DNA of 64,000 nucleotides, taken from positions 558,001-622,000 of the forward strand of contig NZ_JAQZAO010000002.1 of NCBI RefSeq assembly GCF_028737315.1. Direction: 5' to 3'. The notes under the pieces were generated by a model. That model was not told the DNA's origin. It did no database searches and saw only the letters and a list, made by a program, of their open reading frames with translations. Below are positions 24,095 to 32,611 of this stretch, piece after piece (within the stretch, counting starts at the first letter, position 1; every line of letters starts with the position of its first letter). The translations under genes were made by a program, and so were the position numbers. The stretch is from Actinomycetospora lemnae. Its GTDB lineage: Bacteria; Actinomycetota; Actinomycetes; Mycobacteriales; Pseudonocardiaceae.

Positions 24095-25022
24095 CGCCCT
24101 CGACGGCGGGCAGCGGCGAGCAGGCCTCCTCGTGGTCGGCGTGCTCGAGGGCCTCGATCTGCAGGGTGCTGTGGTGCAGGCCGAAGCGGTCGCGCAGCAG
24201 GGTCGACGCGCGGTCGAGGACGCCGTGCTCGCCGCAGTCGGCGGTGGCGCAGCCCTCGTCGGAGATCACGAGGTGCGCGGAGACGGCGGGGCTGCGGTCG
24301 TTGATCGACCAGACGTGCAGGTCGTGGACCTCCGCGACGCCCTCGACGTCGAGGAGCGCGGCGTGGACGTCGTCGACGTCGATGCCCGCCGGGGTGCCCT
24401 CGAGCAGGACGTGCCCGGTCTCGCGCAGCAGCCCGACGGTGCGCGGCAGGAGGATCGCGACGATGACCAGCGAGGCGACGGTGTCGGCGTAGACCCAGCC
24501 GGTGGTCAGCGTGACCACCGCGGCCGCGAGCACCGCGACCGAGCCCAGGGCGTCGCCGAGCACGTGCAGCGCGGCCCCGCGCACGTTCATCCCGCCCCCG
24601 CCACGCTGCAGCACCGCGAGCGAGACGAGGTTGCCGACGAGACCCACGAGGCCGTAGAGGAGCAGCCCGGCGCCGGGCACCTCGGTGGGCGTGGCGATCC
24701 GTTCGACGGCCTCGACGGCGACCCACACCGTCACCCCGAGCAGCAGGACGGCGTTGAGCGCGGCGCCGAGCACCTCGGCGCGCCCCAGCCCGAAGGTGCG
24801 CCGTCGGGACGGGGGCCGCGTGGCGAGGCCGGCGGCGATCACCGCCGTCGCGAGCGCGACGACGTCGGTGCCGACGTGGCCGAGGTCGGCGAGCAGGGCG
24901 AGCGAGCCCGTGACCACCGCGCCGACCGCACCCACCACCGCCACCAGGGCGGTGACGGCGAGCGCGAGGCCGAGGCGCCGGCGGTCGTCGGCGGCGCCGC
25001 CGTGACCGTGTCCGTGACCCAC
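24081..25022 (-). CDS. Cation diffusion facilitator (zinc/cadmium-type exporter)
   Basis: 313 residues, six membrane helices plus a cytoplasmic domain. Helix 2 has LLADLGHVGTD and helix 5 has HVLGDALGS, giving the HxxxD-type metal site of Zn/Cd exporters such as CzcD. The N-terminus starts MGHGHGHGG, a metal-binding histidine arm, and the C-terminus has Cys/His-rich segments (CATADCGEHG, HADHEEAC). I choose the GTG at 25020-25022 because TATGGT lies exactly 7 bases before it and the His arm then begins at once; the ATG at 25032-25034 would add four residues. An AT-rich imperfect repeat (25035-25056) just upstream may bind a metal sensor. Confidence 0.88.
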   Translation of the reverse strand: MGHGHGHGGAADDRRRLGLALAVTALVAVVGAVGAVVTGSLALLADLGHVGTDVVALATAVIAAGLATRPPSRRRTFGLGRAEVLGAALNAVLLLGVTVWVAVEAVERIATPTEVPGAGLLLYGLVGLVGNLVSLAVLQRGGGGMNVRGAALHVLGDALGSVAVLAAAVVTLTTGWVYADTVASLVIVAILLPRTVGLLRETGHVLLEGTPAGIDVDDVHAALLDVEGVAEVHDLHVWSINDRSPAVSAHLVISDEGCATADCGEHGVLDRASTLLRDRFGLHHSTLQIEALEHADHEEACSPLPAVEGVRRP

Positions 25023-25029
25023 GGCGCCG

Positions 25030-25035
25030 ACCATA
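25030..25035 (-). promoter_or_regulatory. -10 box (TATGGT on the minus strand) of the CDF gene
   Basis: Reads TATGGT on the minus strand and ends exactly 7 bases before the chosen GTG. It overlaps the alternative ATG. Confidence 0.5.
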
Positions 25036-25036
25036 C

Positions 25037-25054
25037 ATGCACGTATACGCATGC
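25037..25054. promoter_or_regulatory. AT-rich inverted repeat upstream of the CDF gene
   Basis: CATGC-ACGTATAC-GCATG with CGTATACG (25042-25049) as an inner palindrome. It stands out as AT-rich for this region and lies immediately upstream of the exporter's -10 box, where an ArsR- or MerR-type metal sensor site is expected. No such regulator is adjacent. Confidence 0.4.
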
Positions 25055-25074
25055 GACACGCGACGTGCCGCACG

Positions 25075-25097
25075 CCTCCGATACCCCCGGACGGAGG
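25075..25097. promoter_or_regulatory. Inverted repeat upstream of methyltransferase gene
   Basis: CCTCCG (25075-25080) and CGGAGG (25092-25097) flank ATACCCCCGGA, which repeats the ATACCCC half-site of the palindrome at 23047. Confidence 0.35.
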
Positions 25098-25136
25098 ACA
25101 CCACACTGCCACCACACCCGGCCCTACAGTGTGCCG

Positions 25137-25823
25137 GTGCCCGACAATCCCTGGCTCACGGTCACCGGCGGCACGGCCGGACCGGGCTACGCCGCCCGGT
25201 TCGCGGACCTCGCGGCGCAGGGCGAGGACCTCGACGGCGAGGCGCGCCGGGTGCACGCGCTCCTGGGCGGCCGGCCGAGCGACGTCCTCGACGCGGGCTG
25301 CGGCACCGGGCGGGTCGCCATCGCGCTCGCGCGGCTGGGGCACCGGGTGGTCGGCGCCGACCTGGACGCCTCGATGCTCGACCAGGCGCGGGCCGCGGCT
25401 CCGGAGCTCGACTGGCGCCTCGTCGACCTCACCGAGCTGCGCCTCGACCACCCCGTCGACGCCGTCGTCGCCGCGGGCAACCTGTGGCCGCTGCTCACGC
25501 CGGGCACGCACGCCGCGGTGATCGAGGTCCTGGCCCGTCACCTGCGCCCCGGCGGCCTCCTGGTCGCCGGGTTCGGGCTCGACGCCGAGCACGTGCCCTT
25601 CACGCTGCCCGACGGCGTCCCGTTCCCGACCCTCGCCGCCTACGACGACGGGTGCGCCGCCGCGGGCCTGCGCCCGGTGACGCGCACGGCGGACTGGGAG
25701 GGCGAGGAACCCTACGAGGGCGGCGGCTACGCCGTCAGCGTCCACGAGAAGCCCACCAGGAGCGAGCTCGACCTGCTGCGGTCGCGGGAGGACACCTCGG
25801 CCCCGGAGCCCTCGACCCCGTGA
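25137..25823 (+). CDS. Class I SAM-dependent methyltransferase
   Basis: 228 residues of the Rossmann-like methyltransferase fold. Motif I reads VLDAGCGTGRVAIALA, then VGADLDASML (acidic ribose-binding residue) and the motif RPGGLLVAGF. It uses S-adenosylmethionine; the acceptor molecule is not predictable. The GTG start has TACAGT 6 bases upstream and no ribosome site. The stop overlaps the GTG start of the antiporter gene (GTGA), so the two are translationally coupled. Confidence 0.87.
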   Translation: MPDNPWLTVTGGTAGPGYAARFADLAAQGEDLDGEARRVHALLGGRPSDVLDAGCGTGRVAIALARLGHRVVGADLDASMLDQARAAAPELDWRLVDLTELRLDHPVDAVVAAGNLWPLLTPGTHAAVIEVLARHLRPGGLLVAGFGLDAEHVPFTLPDGVPFPTLAAYDDGCAAAGLRPVTRTADWEGEEPYEGGGYAVSVHEKPTRSELDLLRSREDTSAPEPSTP

Positions 25824-27415
25824 CCGAGACCGACCCGCGGGCCCTGCTCGTCGTCTTCGTCGTCGCGCTGGGCGTCTCGGCGATCGCCCGCCGCTTCTCG
25901 GTGTCCGCGCCGCTGCTGCTCGTCGTCGTCGGACTCGCGGTGTCGTTCGTCCCCGGCGTGCCGTCGGTGCCCCTGGACCCCGACCTCGTCCTGTTCCTCG
26001 TCCTCCCGCCGCTCCTGTACTCGGCGGCGCTGGAGAGCTCGACGCTGCGGCTGCGGGAGAACCTGCAGCGCATCAGCCAGCTCGCGGTGGGGCTCGTCGT
26101 CTTCACGACGGCGGTGGTCGGCGTCGTCGCGTGGCTGCTGGTGCCCGAGCTGCCGTTCGCGAGTGCCCTGGTGCTCGGGGCGGTCGTCGCGCCCCCGGAC
26201 GCCGTGGCCGCGGCGTCGATCGGGCGCCGGCTCGGCCTGCAGCGGCGGATCATGACGATCCTCGAGGGCGAGAGCCTGCTCAACGACGCGACGGCGCTGA
26301 CCCTGTTCCGGGTGCTGCTCGCCGCGGCGCTCGCGACGACGACGGTCGGCACCGGGGCGACCATCCTCGCCGGGCTCGAGGAGTTCGCGCTGGCCGCGGT
26401 CGGCGGCGTCGCGATCGGTGCGGCGGCGGGCTGGCTGCTGCACCGCGTGCGCATGGCGCTGCACGACGGCGTGCTGGAGAGCTCGGTCGGCCTGCTCGTG
26501 CCGTTCGCCATCTACCTGCTCGCCGAGGAGCTGCACACCTCGGGGGTGCTCGCGGTCGTCCTCGCGGGCCTCTACCTCGGGCACAAGGCCCCCGAGGCGG
26601 GCTACGCCACCCGCCTGCAGGACCAGGCCGTGTGGAAGGCGCTCGACACCCTGCTCGAGGCGCTGGTGTTCGCGCTCATCGGGCTGCAGCTGCGCATCGT
26701 CGTCGACGGCCTCGGGGACGACGCCGGGCGGATCCTGCTCGTCTCGCTGGCCCTGCTCGTCGTGACGATCCTGGCCCGCTTCGCCTGGGTCTACCCGACG
26801 ATCTACCTCCCGCGCCTGCTCCCGAAGGTGCGACGACGAGGGCCCGCCGTGTCGTGGCGGGTGCCGTTCGTCATCTCCTGGGCGGGGATGCGGGGCGTGG
26901 TCACGCTGGCCGCGGCGTTCGCGATCCCCCACGGCGGTGACACCGGCCCGGCGATGCCCGGCTACAACGTCGTCGTCTTCGCCGCGTTCGTCGTCACCGT
27001 CGGCACCCTGCTGCTCCAGGGCCTCACGCTGCCGACGCTCATCCAGCGCCTGCACGTGCGCGACAAGGGCGCCCAGCGCGACGTCCTCGACGAGGCCCAG
27101 GTCAAGCAGGCCGCCGCCGAGGCCGCGCTGCACCGCCTCGAGGAGATGAGCGACGACAGCACGCCGGCGCACGTCACCGAGCAGCTGCGGACCTGGGCGC
27201 AGCACCGCGCGAACGAGCCGTGGGAACGTCTCGGACGCCCCGACGAGGAGATCGGCGAGGCGCCCTCGGTCGTGTTCAACCGCCTGCGCCGCGGCATGCT
27301 CAGCGCCGAGCGCGAGACGTTCGTGCGCTTCCGCGACATGGGCCGCATCGACGAGGGCATCCTGCGCGACATGCTCCGCGGGCTCGACTACGAGGAAGCG
27401 ATGCTGGACCGGTAG
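25820..27415 (+). CDS. CPA1-family Na+/H+ antiporter
   Basis: 531 residues with 12-13 membrane helices followed by a cytoplasmic tail of about 120 residues. The ion-binding region GAVVAPPDAVAAASIGRRL and the following LEGESLLNDATAL are the conserved CPA1 motifs with the transport Asp and Asn/Asp. It exchanges Na+ or K+ for protons in pH and salt homeostasis. The charged tail (EAALHRLEEMSDDS to the end) is probably a regulatory domain. Start GTG is coupled to the methyltransferase. The last 28 bases overlap the convergent LuxR gene. Confidence 0.92.
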   Translation: MTETDPRALLVVFVVALGVSAIARRFSVSAPLLLVVVGLAVSFVPGVPSVPLDPDLVLFLVLPPLLYSAALESSTLRLRENLQRISQLAVGLVVFTTAVVGVVAWLLVPELPFASALVLGAVVAPPDAVAAASIGRRLGLQRRIMTILEGESLLNDATALTLFRVLLAAALATTTVGTGATILAGLEEFALAAVGGVAIGAAAGWLLHRVRMALHDGVLESSVGLLVPFAIYLLAEELHTSGVLAVVLAGLYLGHKAPEAGYATRLQDQAVWKALDTLLEALVFALIGLQLRIVVDGLGDDAGRILLVSLALLVVTILARFAWVYPTIYLPRLLPKVRRRGPAVSWRVPFVISWAGMRGVVTLAAAFAIPHGGDTGPAMPGYNVVVFAAFVVTVGTLLLQGLTLPTLIQRLHVRDKGAQRDVLDEAQVKQAAAEAALHRLEEMSDDSTPAHVTEQLRTWAQHRANEPWERLGRPDEEIGEAPSVVFNRLRRGMLSAERETFVRFRDMGRIDEGILRDMLRGLDYEEAMLDR

Positions 27416-28227
27416 GTGGCCGAGCCCAGGGCCGGCGGTGGGAGCAGGCCCAGGAGCTGGGCGCGCTGCACGGCGGCGAGGCGGTCGGCGACGCCGAGCT
27501 TGGCGTAGACCCGCTGCAGGTGCTTCTGGACGGTCCGCTCGCCGACCGTGAGGCGCCGCGCGATCGCCCGGGCGGTGGCGCCGGTGGCGAGCATGTCGAG
27601 GACCACGCTCTCCCGCGGCGTCAGCCCGACCTGCTCGGCGGTGGGGGCGGCGAGCGCCCCGGTCCGCGCCGCCCACCGGGCGTGCGCGCTGATCTGGCGG
27701 TCGAGGCCGACGAGCACGCGCTGCACCCGGCGCAGCAGGCCCATCTCCTGCGGCGAGTACTCGTCGGCACGGCCGACGAGGAACGCGCGGTGGGTGCGCT
27801 CGTCCAGGCACACGGGCAGCGAGACCTGGGAGACGACGTCGCTGCCGAGCAGGTCGTCGCACACGGCCCGCCAGCGCTGCTGCACGCGGTGGTCGGCGAC
27901 GCGGTCCGGAACGTCGGCGACCTGCATGACCTCGGCCCGCCCGGTGGCGAGGTAGTAGCGCAGCAGCGGGTGGTCGGTCGCGGCGTGGAGCCGGCTCCAG
28001 CACTGGACGTCGGCGAGGCGGTCGTCGTAGAAGTCCGGTGGCCACGGTCGTCGTTCGACCGGACCGCACGCCTCCTGCCCGTGGTAGGCGCCGGCCGGGG
28101 CGTCGAACGACCGCGCGAGCAGCGGGAGCACGCGGTCCACCGGCCAGGTGGTGAGCGGCCGGGCGACGAGGTCGGCGACGAGGTCCAGCCACTCCCCCTC
28201 CCGCGTGGCCGTGCCCCCGACACCCAT
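27388..28227 (-). CDS. LuxR-family transcriptional regulator
   Basis: 279 residues. The C-terminal 65 residues are a LuxR-type helix-turn-helix (LTPRESVVLDMLATGATARAIA and the recognition helix VGERTVQKHLQRVYAKLGV). The N-terminal 200 residues resemble a degenerate GAF-like sensor without a recognisable ligand site and with no receiver domain, so it is a stand-alone regulator. I choose the ATG at 28225-28227, preceded by GGGGGGCG; a longer reading frame to 28287 lacks a ribosome site. Confidence 0.85.
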   Translation of the reverse strand: MGVGGTATREGEWLDLVADLVARPLTTWPVDRVLPLLARSFDAPAGAYHGQEACGPVERRPWPPDFYDDRLADVQCWSRLHAATDHPLLRYYLATGRAEVMQVADVPDRVADHRVQQRWRAVCDDLLGSDVVSQVSLPVCLDERTHRAFLVGRADEYSPQEMGLLRRVQRVLVGLDRQISAHARWAARTGALAAPTAEQVGLTPRESVVLDMLATGATARAIARRLTVGERTVQKHLQRVYAKLGVADRLAAVQRAQLLGLLPPPALGSATYRSSIASS

Positions 28228-28314
28228 GACGCCCCCCGTCCGACGCTCGCGCGCGCGAGGATCCACCCGGAGCGACACCGCCTGCACCCCGCCTCACCCG
28301 AGCGGCGGCTGGAG

Positions 28315-28881
28315 TCACTCGCGTGGGGCAACCTCGCGGACACGGACCTCGACCGGCATGGCGAGCAGCGCGTCCAGCACCCGGTGCTCGCGGCGCAGCG
28401 GCAGGCGCGCGAAGAAGAACAGGTCCAGCGGGTACCAGAGCCCGACCCACGCGATGACGAGGAAGACCCCGTTGCCCAGCACGTCCTGGAGGAACGCGGG
28501 GACGTCGGGCTCGAGGAAGCCGGTCGAGAACAGCAGGCCGATCAGGAACAGCGGGATGCCCGGGCGCAGCGAGTTCAGGCCCTGGCGCCACAGCACCGCG
28601 CCCTCCCGCTCGCCCCGCTCGTTGCGACGCACGCACCAGCGGCGCAGGACGGTCTGCAGGTGCGCGGCCGTCGCCGCCGGGTCGGGTCCGGCCGTCGCGG
28701 GCGGCAGCGTCACCACGACCCGGTCGTGGCGCCCGGGCCGCCCGCGGGCCAGGAGCTCGTCGACGATCTCCTCCGCGCCCGGGACGCTGCGGGCGTCGGG
28801 GTCGTCGTAGAGGCCCGCCGGATCGACCGTGACCAGGTCCTCGGGGCGGGTCAGGTGCACGACGACCTCGCGCCCGCTCAC
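28315..28881 (-). CDS. Membrane protein coupled to CDF-family gene, function unknown
   Basis: 188 residues. The first 100 form a soluble charged domain (REVVVHLTRPEDLVTVDP onward); the second half has two membrane helices (GIPLFLIGLLFSTGFL and GNGVFLVIAWVGLWYPLDLFFFA) and a short basic tail. No family recognised. The start GTG (28879-28881) overlaps the stop of the CDF gene by 4 bases, so it is probably a subunit or accessory of that transporter. Confidence 0.72.
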   Translation of the reverse strand: MSGREVVVHLTRPEDLVTVDPAGLYDDPDARSVPGAEEIVDELLARGRPGRHDRVVVTLPPATAGPDPAATAAHLQTVLRRWCVRRNERGEREGAVLWRQGLNSLRPGIPLFLIGLLFSTGFLEPDVPAFLQDVLGNGVFLVIAWVGLWYPLDLFFFARLPLRREHRVLDALLAMPVEVRVREVAPRE

Positions 28882-29789
28882 AGGGCCCACCGCCGGTCGG
28901 TCGTGAACGCGACGACCACCGAGCGCTCGTGGCCCAGCGCCGCGAGCCGGTCGTGCAGGGCCTGCCGGACGACGTCCCCGTCGGCGACCGTGTGCACCGA
29001 CGACCCCTCCCCCACCACGTAGTCCACCTCCACGTCGACCCGCGCGCCGACCTTCGATGCCCGCAGGAACGCCTCGGCCAGCCCGAACTCCTCGCGCACC
29101 GCCTCGACCGCGTCGTCGAGCTCCGCCTGGGTCTGCGCCGGCGGCGCCATCGCGAGGATCTCCCGCATGCCCCCGCCGATGAGGCGCGCCGGGATGCGGA
29201 GGAACGCGAGCGACACGACGACGACCATGGCCGGGTCGACGTAGGCGGCGAGGTCGGGACGCCCGCTGGCCACGAGCACCACCGCGATGACGAACCCGAG
29301 GAGCACGCCGACCGAGAGCAGGGTGTCGCCGAACCACTCGGCGGCCTCGGCCCGGACGAGGTCCGACCGGCCGCCCCGGCGCATGAGGACCGTGACGACG
29401 ACGCCGGCGACGGTCGCGACGATCGCGTAGGCGAGGGCCCACCCCGTGGCGACCTCGCGGCCGCCGGCGACGAGGTCGGTGATGCCGCCGACCACGGCGT
29501 ACACGCACAGGGCGGCCAGCGCGACGGCCTTGACCACCACGACGACCGGCTCCCACGACTCCCGCCCCCACGGGTAGCGCTCGTCGGCCCCGCGCCGCGA
29601 GGTGCGCAGCGCGAACACCGCCAGCATCGAGAGCCCGATGCTGGCGAACGACGAGAGCCCGTCGAACACGATCATCGAGGAGCCGCTGAGCACCCCCCAC
29701 ACCGACGAGATCAGGGCGAACGCCGCCGACGCCCACACCGACAGGAGCAGCAGGCGCCGGTCACGGCCGCCGGTCTCGCTCGTCTCCAC
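28878..29789 (-). CDS. Cation diffusion facilitator-like transporter
   Basis: 303 residues, six membrane helices and a C-terminal cytoplasmic domain, of the CDF superfamily. The metal-site positions are non-classical: helix 2 has VFDGLSSFASIG and helix 5 has EWFGDTLLSVG, so one Asp is kept in each but the usual HxxxD pairs are missing. This argues against a standard zinc exporter and suggests Mn, Fe or another substrate. The GTG start has CACGAT exactly 7 bases upstream. It is co-transcribed with the overlapping membrane-protein gene. Confidence 0.8.
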   Translation of the reverse strand: METSETGGRDRRLLLLSVWASAAFALISSVWGVLSGSSMIVFDGLSSFASIGLSMLAVFALRTSRRGADERYPWGRESWEPVVVVVKAVALAALCVYAVVGGITDLVAGGREVATGWALAYAIVATVAGVVVTVLMRRGGRSDLVRAEAAEWFGDTLLSVGVLLGFVIAVVLVASGRPDLAAYVDPAMVVVVSLAFLRIPARLIGGGMREILAMAPPAQTQAELDDAVEAVREEFGLAEAFLRASKVGARVDVEVDYVVGEGSSVHTVADGDVVRQALHDRLAALGHERSVVVAFTTDRRWAL

Positions 29790-29949
29790 GCCGGTGATCG
29801 TGACGGTCGCGCGCGCCCACGTCGAGACGTTCGATCACCCAGAGGATTGTCATCGGCAGGCTCCCGTCGGACACTCGTCGCACGCTCACCCGTTCAGCCG
29901 CACCGAGCGAGCGGGACATCGCGCTGTGTGACAGCTCAGGAGATCGCCG

Positions 29950-32205
29950 ATGACGGTCACCGCCCCGCGGGAGCCGGCGAACCCGGCCGGCCCCGCCGAC
30001 TCCTCCGACTCCTCCGACTCCTCCGACGGCCGGGAGTCGCCGAAGCGGCTGGGTGCCGCCCGGGCGCGGGTCGAGGGCGTCGCCCGCTGGCGGCCGGTCA
30101 CCGCGACAACGGTGCTCCTGCTGCTGGTCACCGGCATCGCGACCGGGGCGTTCTGGAGCCCCGCGGCCGACCGGTCCTGGGCGTCCTCGGTGCTCACGGG
30201 CGTGCCCGCGCTCGCCGAGGGCCACGTGTGGACGCCGCTGTCGGCCGCGCTGGTCGGCGCGCACCCGGTCGGCGCCGTGCTCGGGCTCCTGGTCGCGGCG
30301 GTGGGGCTCGGGTGGGCCGAGGGACGCCTCGGCTCCGGGCGCACGGCGCTCGTGCTCGTCGTCGGCCAGCTGGCCGCGGTGCTCGCCGCGACCGGCCTGG
30401 TGGCCCTGCTCGCGGCGTCCGGCTGGGTCTGGGCGGTGGCGCTCGCGGGTGCGCTGACCGGCGGCGTCTCCACCGGCGTGCTCGCCGTGCTCGCCGTCGC
30501 GTCGGCGACCCTCCACGCGCCGTGGCGGCTGCGGCTGCGCCTCGTGCTGGCCGGGATCGCGCTCGTCGGGCTGCTCTTCCTCGGCCACCTCGCCGACGCC
30601 GCCCACACGCTCGCGCTGGCCGTCGCGCTGCCGCTCGGCCGCCGGCTCGCCGGGCCCGCCGCGGTGCCGTCACCCGCCGGGCGGCCGGGCCGCCGCGAGT
30701 TCCGCCTGGTGGCCGCCGCGGGCCTCGTCGTCATCGCCGTGATCCGGGTGCTGACCCTCGTCGTGCCGGTCGTCGGGCCCCTCGGCAACACCGCCTCGGA
30801 CTCGACGGTCGTCGAGACCCTGGTGTCGGTGGCGATCGCGCTGCTGCTCGCCGAGGGACTGCGCCGCGGGCGCCGCCCGGCGTGGGTGGCGGGCTTGCTG
30901 CTCGGCGCCTTCTACCTGCTCCTGGGGCTCGTCGTGGTCGGCGTCGTCGTGTACGCGCAGGCCACCGAACAGATGGACCAGGTCGAGCTCGTCGGCCTCG
31001 CGGTCTTCGTGCCGAACGCGGTGCTGTGGTCGGCGCTCGTGGTGTGGCTGGTCGTGGGCCGCCACGCCTTCGCGGTCCCGTCGCGCCGGCGGCTGCGCCG
31101 TCGCTCCGGAGCGGCGGCCAGTGGCCCCGAGGTCGCCCGCGAGGCGCTGCACCGCCACGGCGGGTCGACGCTGTCGTGGATGGCGACGTGGCCGGAGAAC
31201 CGGTACCTCGCGCACACCGGAGACGCAGCGGAGCGGGCCTCGACCACGGGGACCGACGGGGTCACCGCCTACCGCGCCCACGCCGGGGTGGCGGTGGCCC
31301 TCGGCGACCCGATCGTCGCCCCCGCCGACCGGTCCGCCGCGCTCGAGGACTTCCGGGCGATGGCCGAGCGCTCCGGCTGGGTGCCGTGCCTGTTCTCGAC
31401 CACCGAGGCGCTCGCCGACGTCGCGCGGGCCGACGGCTGGCGGGCGCTGCAGGTCGCCGAGGACACGCTGATCGACCTCGAGGGCCTCGAGTTCAAGGGC
31501 AAGCCCTGGCAGAACGTGCGCAGCGCCTTCAACCGCGCCGGCAAGGCGGGCATCGAGCACCGGATGGTGCACCTCGCCGAGGAGCCGCGGTCGGTCGTGG
31601 CGCAGGTCCGGGCGATCTCCGAGGAGTGGGTCGGCGACAAGGGCCTGCCCGAGATGGGCTTCACGCTCGGCGGGGTCGAGGAGGCCCTCGACCCGGAGGT
31701 GCGCACCGGCCTCGCCGTCGACGCCGAGGGCACCGTCCACGGCGTCACCTCGTGGCTGCCGGTGTACGGGCCCGCCGGGAGACGGAGTGGAGCGGAGCTC
31801 GACCCGTCGGAGCGCGTCGTGGTCGGCTGGACCCTCGACGTCATGCGCCGCCGGCAGGAGGGGTTCCGGGCGGTCGTCGAGTACCTCATCGCCTCGGCGT
31901 GCCTGACGTTCCAGGCCGAGGGCGCGCGGTTCCTGTCGCTGTCCGGAGCGCCGCTGGCCCGGGCCGAGGGGGAGGGCGACGCGCAGGTGCTCGACCGCGT
32001 CCTCGACCGCATGGGCGAGCTCCTCGAGCCCTACTACGGCTTCCGCTCGCTGCACACCTTCAAGGCCAAGTTCCAGCCGCGCTATGAGCCGATGTTCCTG
32101 CTCTACCGCGACGAGGCCGACCTCCCGCGGGTCGGGATCGGCATCGGGCGCGCCTACCTCCCCGACGCCCGCGTCCGCGATCTCGTGGCGCTGGTGCGGG
32201 GCTAG
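29950..32205 (+). CDS. MprF-like phosphatidylglycerol aminoacyltransferase (DUF2156) with rhomboid-like N-terminus
   Basis: 751 residues. Residues about 40-380 carry ten or so membrane helices whose first part (GHVWTPLSAALVGAHPVGAVLG) resembles rhomboid-like membrane domains but lacks a catalytic GxSG. Residues about 400-745 form the DUF2156/LPG-synthase GNAT-fold domain (KGKPWQNVRSAFNRAGKAGI, EEWVGDKGLPEMGFTLGG, SLSGAPLA). It probably transfers Lys or another amino acid from tRNA to phosphatidylglycerol, lowering surface charge; no lysyl-tRNA synthetase domain is attached. The ATG at 29950 follows AGGAG by 7 bases. Ser-Asp-Ser repeats near residue 20 come from a TCCTCCGAC tandem repeat. Confidence 0.82.
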   Translation: MTVTAPREPANPAGPADSSDSSDSSDGRESPKRLGAARARVEGVARWRPVTATTVLLLLVTGIATGAFWSPAADRSWASSVLTGVPALAEGHVWTPLSAALVGAHPVGAVLGLLVAAVGLGWAEGRLGSGRTALVLVVGQLAAVLAATGLVALLAASGWVWAVALAGALTGGVSTGVLAVLAVASATLHAPWRLRLRLVLAGIALVGLLFLGHLADAAHTLALAVALPLGRRLAGPAAVPSPAGRPGRREFRLVAAAGLVVIAVIRVLTLVVPVVGPLGNTASDSTVVETLVSVAIALLLAEGLRRGRRPAWVAGLLLGAFYLLLGLVVVGVVVYAQATEQMDQVELVGLAVFVPNAVLWSALVVWLVVGRHAFAVPSRRRLRRRSGAAASGPEVAREALHRHGGSTLSWMATWPENRYLAHTGDAAERASTTGTDGVTAYRAHAGVAVALGDPIVAPADRSAALEDFRAMAERSGWVPCLFSTTEALADVARADGWRALQVAEDTLIDLEGLEFKGKPWQNVRSAFNRAGKAGIEHRMVHLAEEPRSVVAQVRAISEEWVGDKGLPEMGFTLGGVEEALDPEVRTGLAVDAEGTVHGVTSWLPVYGPAGRRSGAELDPSERVVVGWTLDVMRRRQEGFRAVVEYLIASACLTFQAEGARFLSLSGAPLARAEGEGDAQVLDRVLDRMGELLEPYYGFRSLHTFKAKFQPRYEPMFLLYRDEADLPRVGIGIGRAYLPDARVRDLVALVRG

Positions 32206-32208
32206 GCT
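32203..32208 (+). promoter_or_regulatory. -10 box (TAGGCT) of leaderless DUF2630 gene
   Basis: TAGGCT ends exactly 7 bases before the ATG at 32216. Its TAG is also the stop codon of the MprF-like gene. Confidence 0.65.
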
Positions 32209-32215
32209 CGCTCAC

Positions 32216-32443
32216 ATGGCGGACGACGACACCCTGGGCACCATCCACGCGCTGGTCGACGAGGAGCACCGGCTGCGGGGGCACGGGGAGGCGATCAACG
32301 ACGAGGACCGGGCCCGCCTGGCGCAGATCGAGGAGCAGCTCGACCAGTGCTGGGACGCCCTGCGACGCCGTCGCGCGGGGCGGGACTTCGGCGGCGACCC
32401 GGGCTACGCGACCGAGAAGCAGGTGCACGACTACCTGCAGTAG
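32216..32443 (+). CDS. DUF2630 family protein
   Basis: 75 residues, predicted helical, matching DUF2630 with IHALVDEEHRLR near the start, the LDQCWDALRRRRA block and a C-terminal VHDYL. Function is unknown; the family is nearly restricted to actinobacteria and close relatives. It lacks a signal peptide or membrane helix. The ATG is preceded by a leaderless promoter box that shares bases with the upstream stop codon. Confidence 0.88.
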   Translation: MADDDTLGTIHALVDEEHRLRGHGEAINDEDRARLAQIEEQLDQCWDALRRRRAGRDFGGDPGYATEKQVHDYLQ

Positions 32444-32544
32444 GCGCCGCCTCCCGGCGCAGGACGAGGCGAGGGGGCACGGCGCGCAGGTCGCCGAGCC
32501 TGCCGATCACGCTGAACGCGCTCCTCGGCCGGCGCCTCGAGCTG

Positions 32545-32591
32545 GCGAAGGGCGCCCCTCGCTGGTCTATCCGAGCGAAGGGGCCCTTCGC
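32545..32591. terminator. Long hairpin between DUF2630 and amidase genes
   Basis: Arms 32545-32563 and 32574-32591 pair over about 18 bases with one bulged G (32553) and one mismatch, around a 10-base loop. The genes either side converge, so it can end both transcripts. The AAGGGGCCCTTCG portion recurs in the hairpin at 47755. Confidence 0.7.
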
Positions 32592-32611
32592 TCAGGAACC
32601 CCGGCGCGCCC

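Noticed and set aside
32503..32611. Possible small RNA between DUF2630 and amidase genes
   Set aside because: The only structure is the terminator-like hairpin; no promoter box was found in the short interval.
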